Shown here: one piece after another, positions 54,960 through 64,000 of the stretch
How positions within the stretch are numbered: position 1 is the stretch's first letter
Layout of the letters: each line of letters begins with the position of its first letter
Assembly: GCF_004297405.1 (NCBI RefSeq)
Contig: NZ_SCVC01000030.1
Coordinates: forward strand, 303,221-367,220
Origin: Reyranella sp.
Lineage (GTDB): Bacteria; Pseudomonadota; Alphaproteobacteria; Reyranellales; Reyranellaceae
Direction of reading: 5' to 3'
DNA length: 64,000 nucleotides
The notes under the pieces: model-generated
Told to the model about the DNA's origin: nothing
What the model saw: only the letters and a program-made list of their open reading frames with translations
The model's database searches: none
Program-made: the position numbers and the translations under genes

Positions 54960-55964
54960 ATGGCTGTTCGGGTTGCAATCAACGGCTTCGGCCGCATCGG
55001 CCGCAATGTCATGCGCGCCATCATGGAATCGGGCCGCAAGGACATCGAGGTCGTGGCGATCAACGATCTCGGCCCGGTCGAGACCAACGCCCACCTCTTC
55101 CGCTTCGACTCCGTGCATGGCCGCTTCAACGGCGAAGTGAAGGTCGACGGCGACACGATCGATGTCGGCCGCGGCAAGATCAAGGTCACGGCCGAGCGTG
55201 ACCCGTCGAAGCTGCCGCACAAGGCGCTGGGCGTCGACATCGCGCTCGAGTGCACTGGCTTCTTCACCTCGAAGAAGGCGGCTTCGGCCCATGTCGAAGC
55301 CGGCGCCAAGCGCGTGCTGGTCTCGGCTCCCGCCGACGGCGCCGACCTCACGGTGGTCTATGGCGTGAACCACGACAAGCTCACCAAGGACCACATCATC
55401 GTCTCCAACGCCTCGTGCACGACCAACTGCCTCGCGCCGGTCGCCAAGGTGTTGAACGACGCGGTCGGCATCGACCACGGCTTCATGACGACGATCCACG
55501 CCTATACCGGCGACCAGCCGACGCTCGACACGATGCACAAGGATCTCTATCGCGGCCGTGCGGCGGCGCTGTCGATGATCCCGACCTCGACGGGTGCGGC
55601 CAAGGCCGTCGGCCTCGTGCTGCCGGAGCTGAACGGCAAGCTCGACGGCGTGTCGATCCGCGTGCCGACGCCCAACGTCTCGGTCATCGACTTCAAGTTC
55701 GTCGCCAAGCGCAAGACGGACAAGGACGAGATCAACAAGGCCGTGAAGCTCGCGGCCGCCAACCAGCTCAAGGGCATCCTGGGCTGGACCGACTCGCCCA
55801 ACGTCTCGATCGACTTCAACCACGATCCGCATTCGTCGACCTTCCACATGGACCAGACCAAGGTCATGGAAGGCACGCTGGTGCGCGTGATGAGCTGGTA
55901 CGACAACGAGTGGGGCTTCTCGAACCGCATGGCCGACACGGCCGTCGCCATGGGCAAGCTCTAA
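54960..55964 (+). CDS. gap: Glyceraldehyde-3-phosphate dehydrogenase
   Basis: 334 residues. [20 protein letters not shown] is the NAD-binding start, [19 protein letters not shown] contains the catalytic Cys, and NEWGFSNRM the C-terminal motif. Start preceded by GGAGGG. Forms a tkt-gap operon linking the pentose phosphate pathway and glycolysis. A strong terminator follows 36 bp after the stop. Confidence 0.98.
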   Translation: MAVRVAINGFGRIGRNVMRAIMESGRKDIEVVAINDLGPVETNAHLFRFDSVHGRFNGEVKVDGDTIDVGRGKIKVTAERDPSKLPHKALGVDIALECTGFFTSKKAASAHVEAGAKRVLVSAPADGADLTVVYGVNHDKLTKDHIIVSNASCTTNCLAPVAKVLNDAVGIDHGFMTTIHAYTGDQPTLDTMHKDLYRGRAAALSMIPTSTGAAKAVGLVLPELNGKLDGVSIRVPTPNVSVIDFKFVAKRKTDKDEINKAVKLAAANQLKGILGWTDSPNVSIDFNHDPHSSTFHMDQTKVMEGTLVRVMSWYDNEWGFSNRMADTAVAMGKL

Positions 55965-56000
55965 TCTCTCGGACATCCGGCCTTCGGGCCGATACGGACA

Positions 56001-56035
56001 AGACCGCGGGCCTAAAACCCGCGGTCTTATTTTTT
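56001..56035 (+). terminator. Rho-independent terminator of tkt-gap
   Basis: Perfect 10-bp stem AGACCGCGGG/CCCGCGGTCT with a seven-base loop, followed by TATTTTTT. The 3' end overlaps the last codons of the convergent GntR gene. Confidence 0.93.
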
Positions 56036-56761
56036 GGGCACCCGCCGGAACGCCGCTTCCAGCGTCGGCGGGCTCGGCGGCGGCTCCCAAGCAACCTGCA
56101 TCTCCACCAACCCCATCAGATGGTCGAGCATCAGCTTACTCGCTTTGCGACCATCGCGCGCCAGGATTGCCTTCACGATGTCGCCGTGATCGTGCGGGCC
56201 GGCGCAATTGTGGAAGCTCTGCGGGGCCGCCAGCGAGAAATGCATCGTCGCGCGGTTCAGCACACCTCGCAGCATCTTCATGAGCTGTTCGTTGTGGCAA
56301 AGCTCCGCCAACAGCACGTGGAACTCGCCTGCCAGGTCGAATAGCCGGCCACGATCGTCGGTGCGGATGGCGAACCTCTCTTCACCGATGTGCGCCTTCA
56401 GGCGTCGCGCGGCCTCGGCCTCGTACCCAGCGGCGAGCCGACGCACGATGGCACCCTCCAGCATCGCGCGCACATCGTAGATTTCTCGCACTTCCTCGTT
56501 CGACAGCATCGGCACGAAGGTTCCGCGATTTGGCACCGCCTCCAACCAACCCTCGTGGACCAATCGGTGCAGCGCCTTGCGCACGCGCTCGCGGCTGACC
56601 TTGAGGAGGCGCCCCAGAGCCGCTTCGCGCAACTTTGTTCCGGGCTGCAAGCGCCCCATTAGCAGGGCTTGGCGAATTGCCTCGTAGACAGCACGATCGG
56701 CGGCGACATCACCCTTGCGCCGTCGCATCGAGGAGCGGTTTGCTTTGGTTCGAGCTTTCAT
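56027..56761 (-). CDS. GntR-family (FCD/FadR subfamily) transcriptional regulator
   Basis: 244 residues from the ATG at 56761. The winged helix (YEAIRQALLMGRLQPGTKLREAALGRLLKVSRERVRKALHRLVHEGWLEAVPNRGTFV) is followed by the all-helical FCD ligand domain, whose metal/ligand residues lie in DVRAMLEGAIVRRLAAGY, EFHVLLAELCHNEQL and HGDIVKAILARDG. Divergent from the polyamine-type ABC operon; two palindromes adjoin and overlap its start codon. Likely a local repressor of the transport/ureide genes and of itself, released by the substrate or a product. Confidence 0.94.
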   Translation of the reverse strand: MKARTKANRSSMRRRKGDVAADRAVYEAIRQALLMGRLQPGTKLREAALGRLLKVSRERVRKALHRLVHEGWLEAVPNRGTFVPMLSNEEVREIYDVRAMLEGAIVRRLAAGYEAEAARRLKAHIGEERFAIRTDDRGRLFDLAGEFHVLLAELCHNEQLMKMLRGVLNRATMHFSLAAPQSFHNCAGPHDHGDIVKAILARDGRKASKLMLDHLMGLVEMQVAWEPPPSPPTLEAAFRRVPKK

Positions 56762-56774
56762 AATGTGCACATTA
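56761..56774. promoter_or_regulatory. GntR operator candidate 1
   Basis: Perfect 14-bp palindrome TAATGTGCACATTA, touching the regulator's start codon. Its TGTGCACA core is shared with the second site and fits the TTGT-nn-ACAA type of FadR-subfamily operators. Confidence 0.65.
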
Positions 56775-56780
56775 TGCCAA

Positions 56781-56796
56781 AGTTTGTGCACAAACT
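56781..56796. promoter_or_regulatory. GntR operator candidate 2
   Basis: Perfect 16-bp palindrome AGTTTGTGCACAAACT. Centre-to-centre distance to site 1 is 21 bp, two helical turns, so two dimers would bind the same DNA face. Confidence 0.68.
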
Positions 56797-56893
56797 GGGC
56801 CATCACAAAGTCGAATCCACTTTCACTCCAAGTGAACCGGCGTTTATCATCCTGGCACGCACATTGCCTCGTGCTTCGGGAGGGAGTGCCGAC

Positions 56894-58015
<1,122 letters not shown>

Positions 58016-58031
58016 CGATGGAGTGATATCC

Positions 58032-59051
58032 ATGTTCAGTCGCAGAAGCCTGCTCGCCGGCGCCACCGCGCTCGGCGGTGCCTCTCTCCTTCCCGCTATC
58101 GCCCATGCCAAGGGCAGCGTCGCCTCGGCGATCTATCCCGGCACCTGGGAGGAGGCCTATCGCGCCATCGTGGCGCCGGCGTTGAAGAAGAAGGACGCGG
58201 TCGACCTCGAACTGCAGCCGCTGTTCGCCGTCGACCAGATCGCCAAGGCCAGGGCCGCACGCGGCGCGCCGCCGTTCGATACCTTCGTGCTCGATCCCGG
58301 TCCGCGCATCACCGGCATCGAGGGCGGTCTGTTCGACAAGTTCGACGGCAAGAAGATCACCAACGCCTCGAAGCTGCCGGCCGGCACGATCGACGACTGG
58401 GGGATCGCCGTCAGCGCCCAGGTCGTAGGCATTGCCTACAATCCCAAGAAGGTGCCGGCGCCCAAGGGCTGGAAGGATCTGTTCACCGATCCCTGGGTCT
58501 CGAAACTCGGCCTCACCGGCTTCCAGACCACCTTCGGCACCGTGTCGCTGATCGAGATCGCCAAGATCTTCGGCGGCTCGGAGACCAACATCGAACCCGC
58601 CCTGGTCGAACTGAAGAAGGTCCTGCCCAAGGTGGCAGCCGTCGGCCAGCCGGCGGCGATGCCGAGCCTCTTCCAGCAAGGCCAGTGCGACGTGATGTAC
58701 ACCAACACCCAGACGGTCGCGACGCTCAAGGGCCGCGGCGTCGACATTGAGTTCGTGAAGCCCGAGACCGGTGCCATCACCTTCTTCACCACGCTGCATA
58801 TCGCCAAGGGTTCGGCCGAAGTCGCAAACGCCTACAAGTACTTCGACGTCGCCCTCAGCAAGGACGTGCAGGAAGCGCTGACCAAGCCGCCCTACAACCT
58901 GGTCCCGGTGAACAAGGATGTCCCGCTTCCCGCCGACCTGCCGATGAAGAACCTCGACGAGATGGCGACCTACGTCCAGCACGACTGGGCGAAGATCAAT
59001 CCGCTGCGCGCCAGCTGGATCGAGAAGTTCAACAAGGAAATGGCGAAGTGA
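58032..59051 (+). CDS. PotD/PotF-type periplasmic solute-binding protein
   Basis: 339 residues from the ATG at 58032. Signal MFSRRSLLAGATALGGASLLPAIAHA is short and Tat-like (SRRSLL). The mature protein (SAIYPGTWEEAYRAIVAPALKK, DDWGIAVSAQVVGIAYNPKKV, FQQGQCDVMYTNTQTVATLKGRG) is of the family-1 spermidine/putrescine-binding group. It gives specificity to the importer. Its stop overlaps the next gene's GTG. Confidence 0.92.
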   Translation: MFSRRSLLAGATALGGASLLPAIAHAKGSVASAIYPGTWEEAYRAIVAPALKKKDAVDLELQPLFAVDQIAKARAARGAPPFDTFVLDPGPRITGIEGGLFDKFDGKKITNASKLPAGTIDDWGIAVSAQVVGIAYNPKKVPAPKGWKDLFTDPWVSKLGLTGFQTTFGTVSLIEIAKIFGGSETNIEPALVELKKVLPKVAAVGQPAAMPSLFQQGQCDVMYTNTQTVATLKGRGVDIEFVKPETGAITFFTTLHIAKGSAEVANAYKYFDVALSKDVQEALTKPPYNLVPVNKDVPLPADLPMKNLDEMATYVQHDWAKINPLRASWIEKFNKEMAK

Positions 59052-59887
59052 CCAAGGCCGCAGAGTGGCAGCTCGCGCTGCCACTCGCGCTCTGCTTCGT
59101 CTCGCTGTTCCTGGCGCCGCTCCTGCTCCTGATCGGCGTCAGCTTCTTCGACGATGACAAGATCACCCAGCCGGGCTTCGGCCAGTGGGTCAAGTTCTTC
59201 GGCGATCCCTTCAGCTACAAGGTGATCGTCGACACGCTGCTGCTCGGCGTGAAAACCGTCTGCGCGACCGTCCTGCTCGGCTATCCGCTGGCGCTGGTCT
59301 ATCTCGACGCGCCGCCGCGCCTGCAGAAGGTGCTGATCTTCATCATCGTCATGCCGCTCCTGCTGTCCGTCGTGGTCCGCACCTTCGCCTGGATCGTGAT
59401 GCTGGGCCGCGACGGTGTGATAAACCAACTATTGCTCAGTCTCGGCATCATCTCCGAGCCGTTGAGGCTCCTGCAGACCGAACTTGGCCTCGTGATCTCG
59501 CTCACCCAGATCGAAATGCCGTTGATGCTTCTGCCGCTGATCAGCGTCATGTCGCGGCTTGATCCGAATCTGCGCGACGCTTCAGCGGCACTCGGCGCCT
59601 CGCGCTGGCGCACACTCTTTACGGTGATCGTGCCGCTCAGCATGCCGGGGCTGGTCGCGGGCTGCCTGCTGGTGTTCGCCAGCTCGACGACGGCGTTCAT
59701 CTCGCAGACCGTGATCGGCGGCGTGCGGCTGATCTACCTGCCCCTGCTCATCTGGCAGCAGTCCCTGGTCGTCTTCAACTGGCCCTTCGCGGCCGTGGCC
59801 TCGATTGCCTTGCTGGTCTCCGTGCTCACGGTGGTGAGTGCGCTTTCCTGGCTCGGCCGGCGCTCCAGCGGGCATCTCCAAGGGTAG
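59048..59887 (+). CDS. ABC transporter permease (PotB-like)
   Basis: 279 residues from a GTG overlapping the binding-protein stop (GTGA). Six membrane segments; the EAA loop reads LRDASAALGASRWRTLFTVIVPLSMPGLVAG. First half of the importer channel. Confidence 0.94.
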   Translation: MTKAAEWQLALPLALCFVSLFLAPLLLLIGVSFFDDDKITQPGFGQWVKFFGDPFSYKVIVDTLLLGVKTVCATVLLGYPLALVYLDAPPRLQKVLIFIIVMPLLLSVVVRTFAWIVMLGRDGVINQLLLSLGIISEPLRLLQTELGLVISLTQIEMPLMLLPLISVMSRLDPNLRDASAALGASRWRTLFTVIVPLSMPGLVAGCLLVFASSTTAFISQTVIGGVRLIYLPLLIWQQSLVVFNWPFAAVASIALLVSVLTVVSALSWLGRRSSGHLQG

Positions 59888-59892
59888 ACAAT

Positions 59893-60714
59893 ATGGGCAG
59901 GCAACGCTCCCTGGCTGACCTTTCCTACACCCTGGTGATCGGCACGCTTGCGCTGCTGGCGCTGCTGATCATCGTGGTGCCGGTGGTGATCGTGCTCACG
60001 ACGTCGTTCACCGAGGGGCGCTCGCTGAAGTTCCCGCCAACCGGCTTCTCGTTGCAATGGTATGCGGAGCTGTTCGATCCCGTGAAGTCGCGGCAGATCC
60101 ATCGCGCCGTCTACAATTCGCTGGAAGTGGCGGCCTGGTCGACCGCGCTCGGCGTGCTCCTGGGCAGCATGGCGGCCCTCGGGCTGGCGCGCAGCCGCCA
60201 CAAGCTCGCCCGGGTCGGCGACAGCTTCTTCATGTCGCCTCTGGTGTTGCCCGGCCTCACTTTCGGTCTGGCGGCGCTGATGTACTTCACCCTGATCGGG
60301 CTCAGGCCATCGCTGAACCTGATCATCGCCGGCCACATGATCGTCACCGTGCCCTTCATCCTGCGCACGACGACTGCGAGCATCTCGCAGCTCGATCCGG
60401 CGCTGAACGATTCGTCACAGAGCCTGGGCGCAAGCTGGTTCTACACTCTGCGCCGCGTGACCCTGCCGCTGATCGCACCTGGCATCTTCGCTGGCGCGTT
60501 CCTGGCCTTCATGGCCTCGATCGACAACGTGCCGGTGTCGCTGTTCCTCTCGACGGCACGCACCGACATGCTGCCGATCCGCATGTGGGGCATGATGGAA
60601 TCCACGCTCGATCCGCGTATCGCCGCTGTGTCGGGCGTGTTGATCGCTGCCTCGTTCCTGCTGATGCTGATCATGGAATGGACGGTGGGACTCACCCGCC
60701 GCATGCGCGACTGA
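59893..60714 (+). CDS. ABC transporter permease (PotC-like)
   Basis: 273 residues, six membrane segments; the EAA loop reads LNDSSQSLGASWFYTLRRVTLPLIAPGIFAG. Second half of the channel, 5 bases after its partner and 12 before the ureidoglycolate lyase gene, so transporter and enzymes form one operon. Confidence 0.94.
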   Translation: MGRQRSLADLSYTLVIGTLALLALLIIVVPVVIVLTTSFTEGRSLKFPPTGFSLQWYAELFDPVKSRQIHRAVYNSLEVAAWSTALGVLLGSMAALGLARSRHKLARVGDSFFMSPLVLPGLTFGLAALMYFTLIGLRPSLNLIIAGHMIVTVPFILRTTTASISQLDPALNDSSQSLGASWFYTLRRVTLPLIAPGIFAGAFLAFMASIDNVPVSLFLSTARTDMLPIRMWGMMESTLDPRIAAVSGVLIAASFLLMLIMEWTVGLTRRMRD

Positions 60715-60726
60715 CGAGGAAACCCC

Positions 60727-61200
60727 ATGGAACTCATACCGCAGCCTCTGACGAAGGAGGCCTTCGCGCCCTTCGGTGACGTGATCGACGTGCCCGAGGC
60801 ACCCGGCCGCACCTACTACAACGATGCACTGGGCAATCTGCGGCCCGATGCCCAGGCGAACCTGTCGCTCAGCCTGAAAGCCGAGACACCGGACCGGCCG
60901 CTGCGCTCCGATTACATGGAGCGTCATGAGTTCTCCTCACAGACCTTCGTGCCGCTCGATGTCGAGCGCTGGCTGATCGTCGTGGCGCCACACGCCTCGG
61001 CCGGCGGGCCGGACGTGACAGGCATGAAGGCGTTCATCGCGACCGGACGCCAGGGCGTCACCTACCGACCCAACACCTGGCACCACGGCCTCACCGTGCT
61101 CGACCGGCCGGGCCGCTTCGCCGTCTTCATGTGGCTCGACGGCGGCAAGGGCGACGAGGAGTTCGTGCCGGTGCCGCCTTTCTCCATTCGTATTCCCTGA
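60727..61200 (+). CDS. allA: Ureidoglycolate lyase
   Basis: 157 residues. LIPQPLTKEAFAPFGDVID at the start, RHEFSSQTFVPLD in the middle and RQGVTYRPNTWHHGLTVLD are the conserved AllA blocks (cupin-like fold, metal-binding histidines). Splits ureidoglycolate into glyoxylate and urea, the last step of allantoin breakdown. Its place behind an importer and before allantoinase-like genes supports ureide use. Confidence 0.93.
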   Translation: MELIPQPLTKEAFAPFGDVIDVPEAPGRTYYNDALGNLRPDAQANLSLSLKAETPDRPLRSDYMERHEFSSQTFVPLDVERWLIVVAPHASAGGPDVTGMKAFIATGRQGVTYRPNTWHHGLTVLDRPGRFAVFMWLDGGKGDEEFVPVPPFSIRIP

Positions 61201-61210
61201 TCGGAGTTTG

Positions 61211-62137
61211 ATGATGCCTTACGACGTCCGCCGCGATTTCATCGGCTACGGCGCCAATCCGCCGAATCCCAAATGGCCCAATGGGGCGCGGATCGCGGTC
61301 AACTTCGTCATGAATTACGAGGAAGGCTCCGAGCCTTCGATGCAGGACGGCGAAGGCCATACCGAAATCGGCCTCACCGACGCCGGCCGTATGGGCCAGA
61401 CGATCCAGGGCCGCGACCTCGCCGGCGAAGGCCTGTTCGAGTATGGCAGCCGGGTCGGCTTCTGGCGGCTGATGCGACTCTTCCAGGAACGCAACCTGCC
61501 GATGACGATCTTCGGCTGCGCGCTCGCGATGGAGCGCAATCCCGACGCGTCGGCCGCGATTGCCAAGGCGGGCTTCGATGTCTGCTCGCATGGATACCGC
61601 TGGATCAAGCACTACGAACTCAGCGAGGCCGACGAGCGCGAGCATATCCGTAAGGCGATCGCCACGATCCAGAAGATGACCGGCGAACGGCCACTAGGCT
61701 GGTATTGCCGCTATGGACCCAGCGTGAACACGCGGCGGCTGGTCGCCGAGGAAGGCGGCTTCCTCTACGACAGCGACTATTACGGCGACGAGCTGCCCTT
61801 CTGGGTCACCGTCGACGGCAAGCAACAGCTCGTCGTGCCCTACTCCATCACCAACAACGACGGCCAGTTCGCCGCTTCCATCGGCACGTCGGACCAGTGG
61901 TTCTCCTTCGTGCGCGATGCCTTCGACATGCTCTATCGCGAAGGCGCGACGCAGCCCAAGATGATGTCGGTCGGCCTGCACATGCGCCTGATCGGCCATC
62001 CCGCCCGCGCGGTCGGGCTGGAGCGCCTGCTCGACCATATCCAGAAGCACGAGGGGGTCTGGGTGACGCGTCGCCTCGACATCGCCAAGCACTGGATCAA
62101 GACGCATCCCTATCCCGGCAAGGGACTGAATGAGTAG
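61211..62137 (+). CDS. puuE: PuuE-like allantoinase (polysaccharide-deacetylase fold), copy 1
   Basis: 308 residues from the ATG at 61211 (a second ATG follows at 61214; CGGAG lies upstream). DFIGYGANPPNPKWPNGARIAVNFVMNYEEGSEPSMQDGEG, CSHGYRWIKH and GWYCRYGPSVNTRRLVAEEGGFLYDSDYYGDELPF match the metal-independent allantoinase group PuuE of the NodB-like deacetylase fold. Converts allantoin to allantoate. Clearly paralogous to the copy at 62478. The exact substrate of each copy is unproven; some members act on other cyclic amides. Confidence 0.87.
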   Translation: MMPYDVRRDFIGYGANPPNPKWPNGARIAVNFVMNYEEGSEPSMQDGEGHTEIGLTDAGRMGQTIQGRDLAGEGLFEYGSRVGFWRLMRLFQERNLPMTIFGCALAMERNPDASAAIAKAGFDVCSHGYRWIKHYELSEADEREHIRKAIATIQKMTGERPLGWYCRYGPSVNTRRLVAEEGGFLYDSDYYGDELPFWVTVDGKQQLVVPYSITNNDGQFAASIGTSDQWFSFVRDAFDMLYREGATQPKMMSVGLHMRLIGHPARAVGLERLLDHIQKHEGVWVTRRLDIAKHWIKTHPYPGKGLNE

Positions 62138-62148
62138 TATCGTCCGCG

Positions 62149-62481
62149 ATGGCGGGCGACTTCGAAGTAGTACACGACTGGCGGCAGACAGAAGCCGCGT
62201 TGTTGGCCGCGCGCGCCAACGGCACGGCACCCGTCCTGCTGACACCTGAAGATGCCGCGTCGCGTTACGGCGCGGGCTATCTCGGCGCGTTGCAGGCCCG
62301 CGCGCGGCGGGAATTTCCCGACGTTGCTTTCACGCTGATCGTCGATTGCGGCGATGCGCCGGGCTACGCGCTCGCCTGCCTGCGCGCCGGCGTCATGCGA
62401 ATCTCGATGCGCACCTGGAACGACAAGATCGCCGACATCGCCCGTCAGATGGGTGCCGAACTGGTGAGGAGACCGACATGA
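62149..62481 (+). CDS. Small unknown protein between the two PuuE copies
   Basis: 110 residues (MAGDFEVVHDWRQTEAALLAARANGTAPVLLTPEDAASRYGAGYLGALQARARREFPDVAFTLIVDCGDAPGYALACLRAG...). Alternating alpha/beta pattern, soluble, no recognised domain. It starts 11 bases after the first PuuE gene and ends in an ATGA overlap with the second, so it is translated with them. Conserved-looking composition supports a real gene with a role in the same pathway; function unknown. Confidence 0.72.
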   Translation: MAGDFEVVHDWRQTEAALLAARANGTAPVLLTPEDAASRYGAGYLGALQARARREFPDVAFTLIVDCGDAPGYALACLRAGVMRISMRTWNDKIADIARQMGAELVRRPT

Positions 62482-63401
62482 GCTGGCAACCGACCCGCGA
62501 CTTTATCGGCTACGGCGCCAACCCACCCGATCCCAAATGGCCGGGCGGCGCGCGGATCGCGTTGAACTTCGTCGTGAACTACGAGGAAGGATCCGAGCCC
62601 TCGATGCAGGACGGCGAAGGCTACACCGAGACCGGCCTCACCGAGTCGAGCACGTCGTCGGTCGGCCTGAAGGGCCGCGACCTCGCGGGCGAAAGCATGT
62701 TCGAATTCGGCAGCCGGGTCGGCTTCTGGCGCATCCAGCGCGCCTTCCTCGAACGCGGCCTGCCGCTCACCGTGTTCGGCTGTGCCCTGGCGCTCGAACG
62801 CAATCCGTCGGCCGCCGAGGCGATCCGCGCCGCGGGCTGGGATGTCTGCTGCCACGGCTGGCGCTGGGTGCGCCACTTCCAGCTCTCGGAAGAAGAAGAG
62901 CGCGAGCATATCCAGAAGGCGATCACGTCGCTGAAGAAGACGGTCGGTGAGCGACCGGCCGGCTGGTACTGCCGCTATGGCCCCAGCGTGAACACCCGTC
63001 GTCTGCTGGTCGAGGAAGGCGGCTTCACCTACGATTCGGACTATTACGGCGAGGAACTGCCCTTCTGGCAGACGGTCGAGGGCAAACCGCATCTGGTGGT
63101 GCCCTATTCGCTCACCAACAACGACGGCAAATATGCTGCCGGCATGGTCCATTCCGACCAGTGGTTCGGGCTGGTCCGCGATGCCTTCGACGTCCTCTAC
63201 CGCGAGGGCGCCACGGCCCCCAAGATGATGTCGGTCGGCCTGCACCAGCGGCTGATCGGCCATCCGGGCCGGATGGCGGGCCTGTGGCGGTTCCTGGACC
63301 ACGTCCAGAAGCACCAAGGCGTCTGGGTCACTGGCCGTCTGGACATCGCCAAACACTGGATTGCCACACATCCCTACGCCGGCAAGGGCTTGAACGAATA
63401 G
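62478..63401 (+). CDS. puuE: PuuE-like allantoinase, copy 2
   Basis: 307 residues from the ATG at 62478, coupled to the preceding small gene. DFIGYGANPPDPKWPGGARIALNFVVNYEEGSEPSMQDGEGYTETGLTE, CCHGWRWVRHFQ and GWYCRYGPSVNTRRLLVEEGGFTYDSDYYGEELPF run parallel to copy 1 along the whole length; they differ most in the GLTESSTSSVGLKG loop and near the ends. A tandem duplication with likely divergence in substrate choice. Confidence 0.87.
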   Translation: MSWQPTRDFIGYGANPPDPKWPGGARIALNFVVNYEEGSEPSMQDGEGYTETGLTESSTSSVGLKGRDLAGESMFEFGSRVGFWRIQRAFLERGLPLTVFGCALALERNPSAAEAIRAAGWDVCCHGWRWVRHFQLSEEEEREHIQKAITSLKKTVGERPAGWYCRYGPSVNTRRLLVEEGGFTYDSDYYGEELPFWQTVEGKPHLVVPYSLTNNDGKYAAGMVHSDQWFGLVRDAFDVLYREGATAPKMMSVGLHQRLIGHPGRMAGLWRFLDHVQKHQGVWVTGRLDIAKHWIATHPYAGKGLNE

Positions 63402-63460
63402 CCCTCCGCCGCTATCACCGGCCCCGATTCCGGTCGAATGAACTGCTTGGGAGCTGGCCC

Positions 63461-64000
63461 GTGAAGATTACCCGTACCGTCAAGAAGATCCTCGACAACT
63501 ACGAGAGCGATTGCCCCGGCACCAAGGCCAACCTGGCCCGCATCCTGATGCACGGCCGCCTGGGCGGTTCGGGCAAGATGGTGATCCTGCCGGTCGACCA
63601 GGGCTTCGAGCATGGCCCGGCCCGCTCCTTCGCACCAAACCCCGACGCCTACGATCCGCACTACCACTACCAGCTCGCCATCGACGCCGGGCTGAACGCC
63701 TACGCAGCCCCACTCGGCCCGCTCGAGGCCGGTGCCGATACGTTCGCCGGCGCCATCCCGACCATCCTCAAGGTCAACTCGGCGAACTCGCTGTCGACCA
63801 ACAAGGATCAGGCCGTCACCGCCTCGGTGATGGACGCGCTGCGTCTCGGCTGCTCGGCGATCGGCTTCACGATCTATCCGGGCTCGGAAGACCAGTACGA
63901 GATGATGGAAGAGATCCGCGAGATGTCGGAGGAGGCCAAGTCGGTCGGCCTCGCCGTCGTCATGTGGTCCTATCCGCGCGGCGGCAAGCTCGACAAGGCG
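63461..64000 (+). CDS. fbaB: Class I fructose-bisphosphate aldolase (FbaB/DhnA type), cut by window end
   Basis: 180 codons from a GTG at 63461 (GGGAG eight bases upstream) run open to the right edge. LMHGRLGGSGKMVILPVDQGFEHGPARSFAPNPDAYDPHYHYQLAIDAGLNAYAAPLG and the STNKDQAVTASVMDALRLGCSAIGFTIYPGSE region are typical of the archaeal-type class I aldolases (DeoC/LacD fold). The Schiff-base lysine lies beyond the window. Splits fructose-1,6-bisphosphate; its partners gap and tkt lie about 8 kb upstream. Confidence 0.9.
   Translation, partial: MKITRTVKKILDNYESDCPGTKANLARILMHGRLGGSGKMVILPVDQGFEHGPARSFAPNPDAYDPHYHYQLAIDAGLNAYAAPLGPLEAGADTFAGAIPTILKVNSANSLSTNKDQAVTASVMDALRLGCSAIGFTIYPGSEDQYEMMEEIREMSEEAKSVGLAVVMWSYPRGGKLDKA

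Noticed and set aside
54933..56090. 385-codon leftward frame over gap
   Set aside because: Antisense of GAPDH; the real gene is unmistakable.
61211..63401. PuuE-like genes considered as peptidoglycan or chitin deacetylases
   Set aside because: NYEEGSEPS and RYGPSVNTRRL blocks and the adjoining ureidoglycolate lyase fit the allantoinase branch better.

Overview
The window is about 64 kb of high-GC DNA. Gene content and order point to an alphaproteobacterium: ruvCAB-ybgC-tolQRAB-pal-cpoB, glmM-folP-ftsH-tilS, zapA / 6S RNA / 5-formyl-THF cyclo-ligase, a Bug-type solute-binding protein and many ABC importers. A Rhodospirillales- or Reyranella-like lineage is possible, but that is a guess from style. 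No tRNA, rRNA, CRISPR array, prophage or insertion sequence was seen.

1-13.0 kb is an accessory island with five large genes around one divergent promoter region (5.63-5.91 kb). Leftward: a patatin-like phospholipase, a protein with a nucleoside-deoxyribosyltransferase/SLOG-like domain at each end of a TPR-like middle, and a CHAT (caspase-like) protease that runs off the left edge. Rightward: a protein with an N-terminal TIR domain plus two further alpha/beta modules, and a 1,872-residue membrane-anchored nSTAND ATPase. Protease, lipase, TIR, SLOG and STAND parts are the building blocks of bacterial conflict and abortive-infection systems. I do not recognise this combination as a named system, and it is the leading candidate for something undescribed.

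13.0-25.6 kb is mixed. It holds an orphan Bug-family binding protein and a FecI/FecR/TonB-receptor/PepSY iron-uptake cluster with a Fur-like palindrome upstream of fecI. It also holds a CBS-domain protein, small hypothetical proteins, a class III nucleotide cyclase cut by an in-frame stop right after its NTASR motif, and a Coq4-like protein.

25.6-35.6 kb holds a class II CPD photolyase and a leftward sugar-type ABC importer operon followed by an SDR and an Ldh-family dehydrogenase. An HpcH/HpaI aldolase and an aminotransferase diverge from it. Stem-loops separate several of these cistrons.

35.6-56.0 kb is the housekeeping core: thiD, glmM, folP, ftsH, tilS, cpoB, pal, tolB, tolA, tolR, tolQ, ybgC, ruvB, ruvA, ruvC, yebC, a YmdB-like phosphodiesterase, fau, 6S RNA, zapA and a DUF4164-like coiled coil, all leftward, then tkt and gap rightward. 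Between the ymdB-like gene and yebC lies a strongly folded segment with a possible promoter and two tandem terminators, which looks like an unannotated small RNA gene.

56.0-64.0 kb holds a GntR/FCD regulator, with two perfect TGTGCACA-centred palindromes 21 bp apart in its divergent promoter region. It faces a spermidine/putrescine-type ABC importer, ureidoglycolate lyase and two PuuE-like allantoinases with a small unknown protein between them. Together these suggest uptake and breakdown of a ureide such as allantoin. A class I fructose-bisphosphate aldolase starts at 63,461 and is cut by the right edge.
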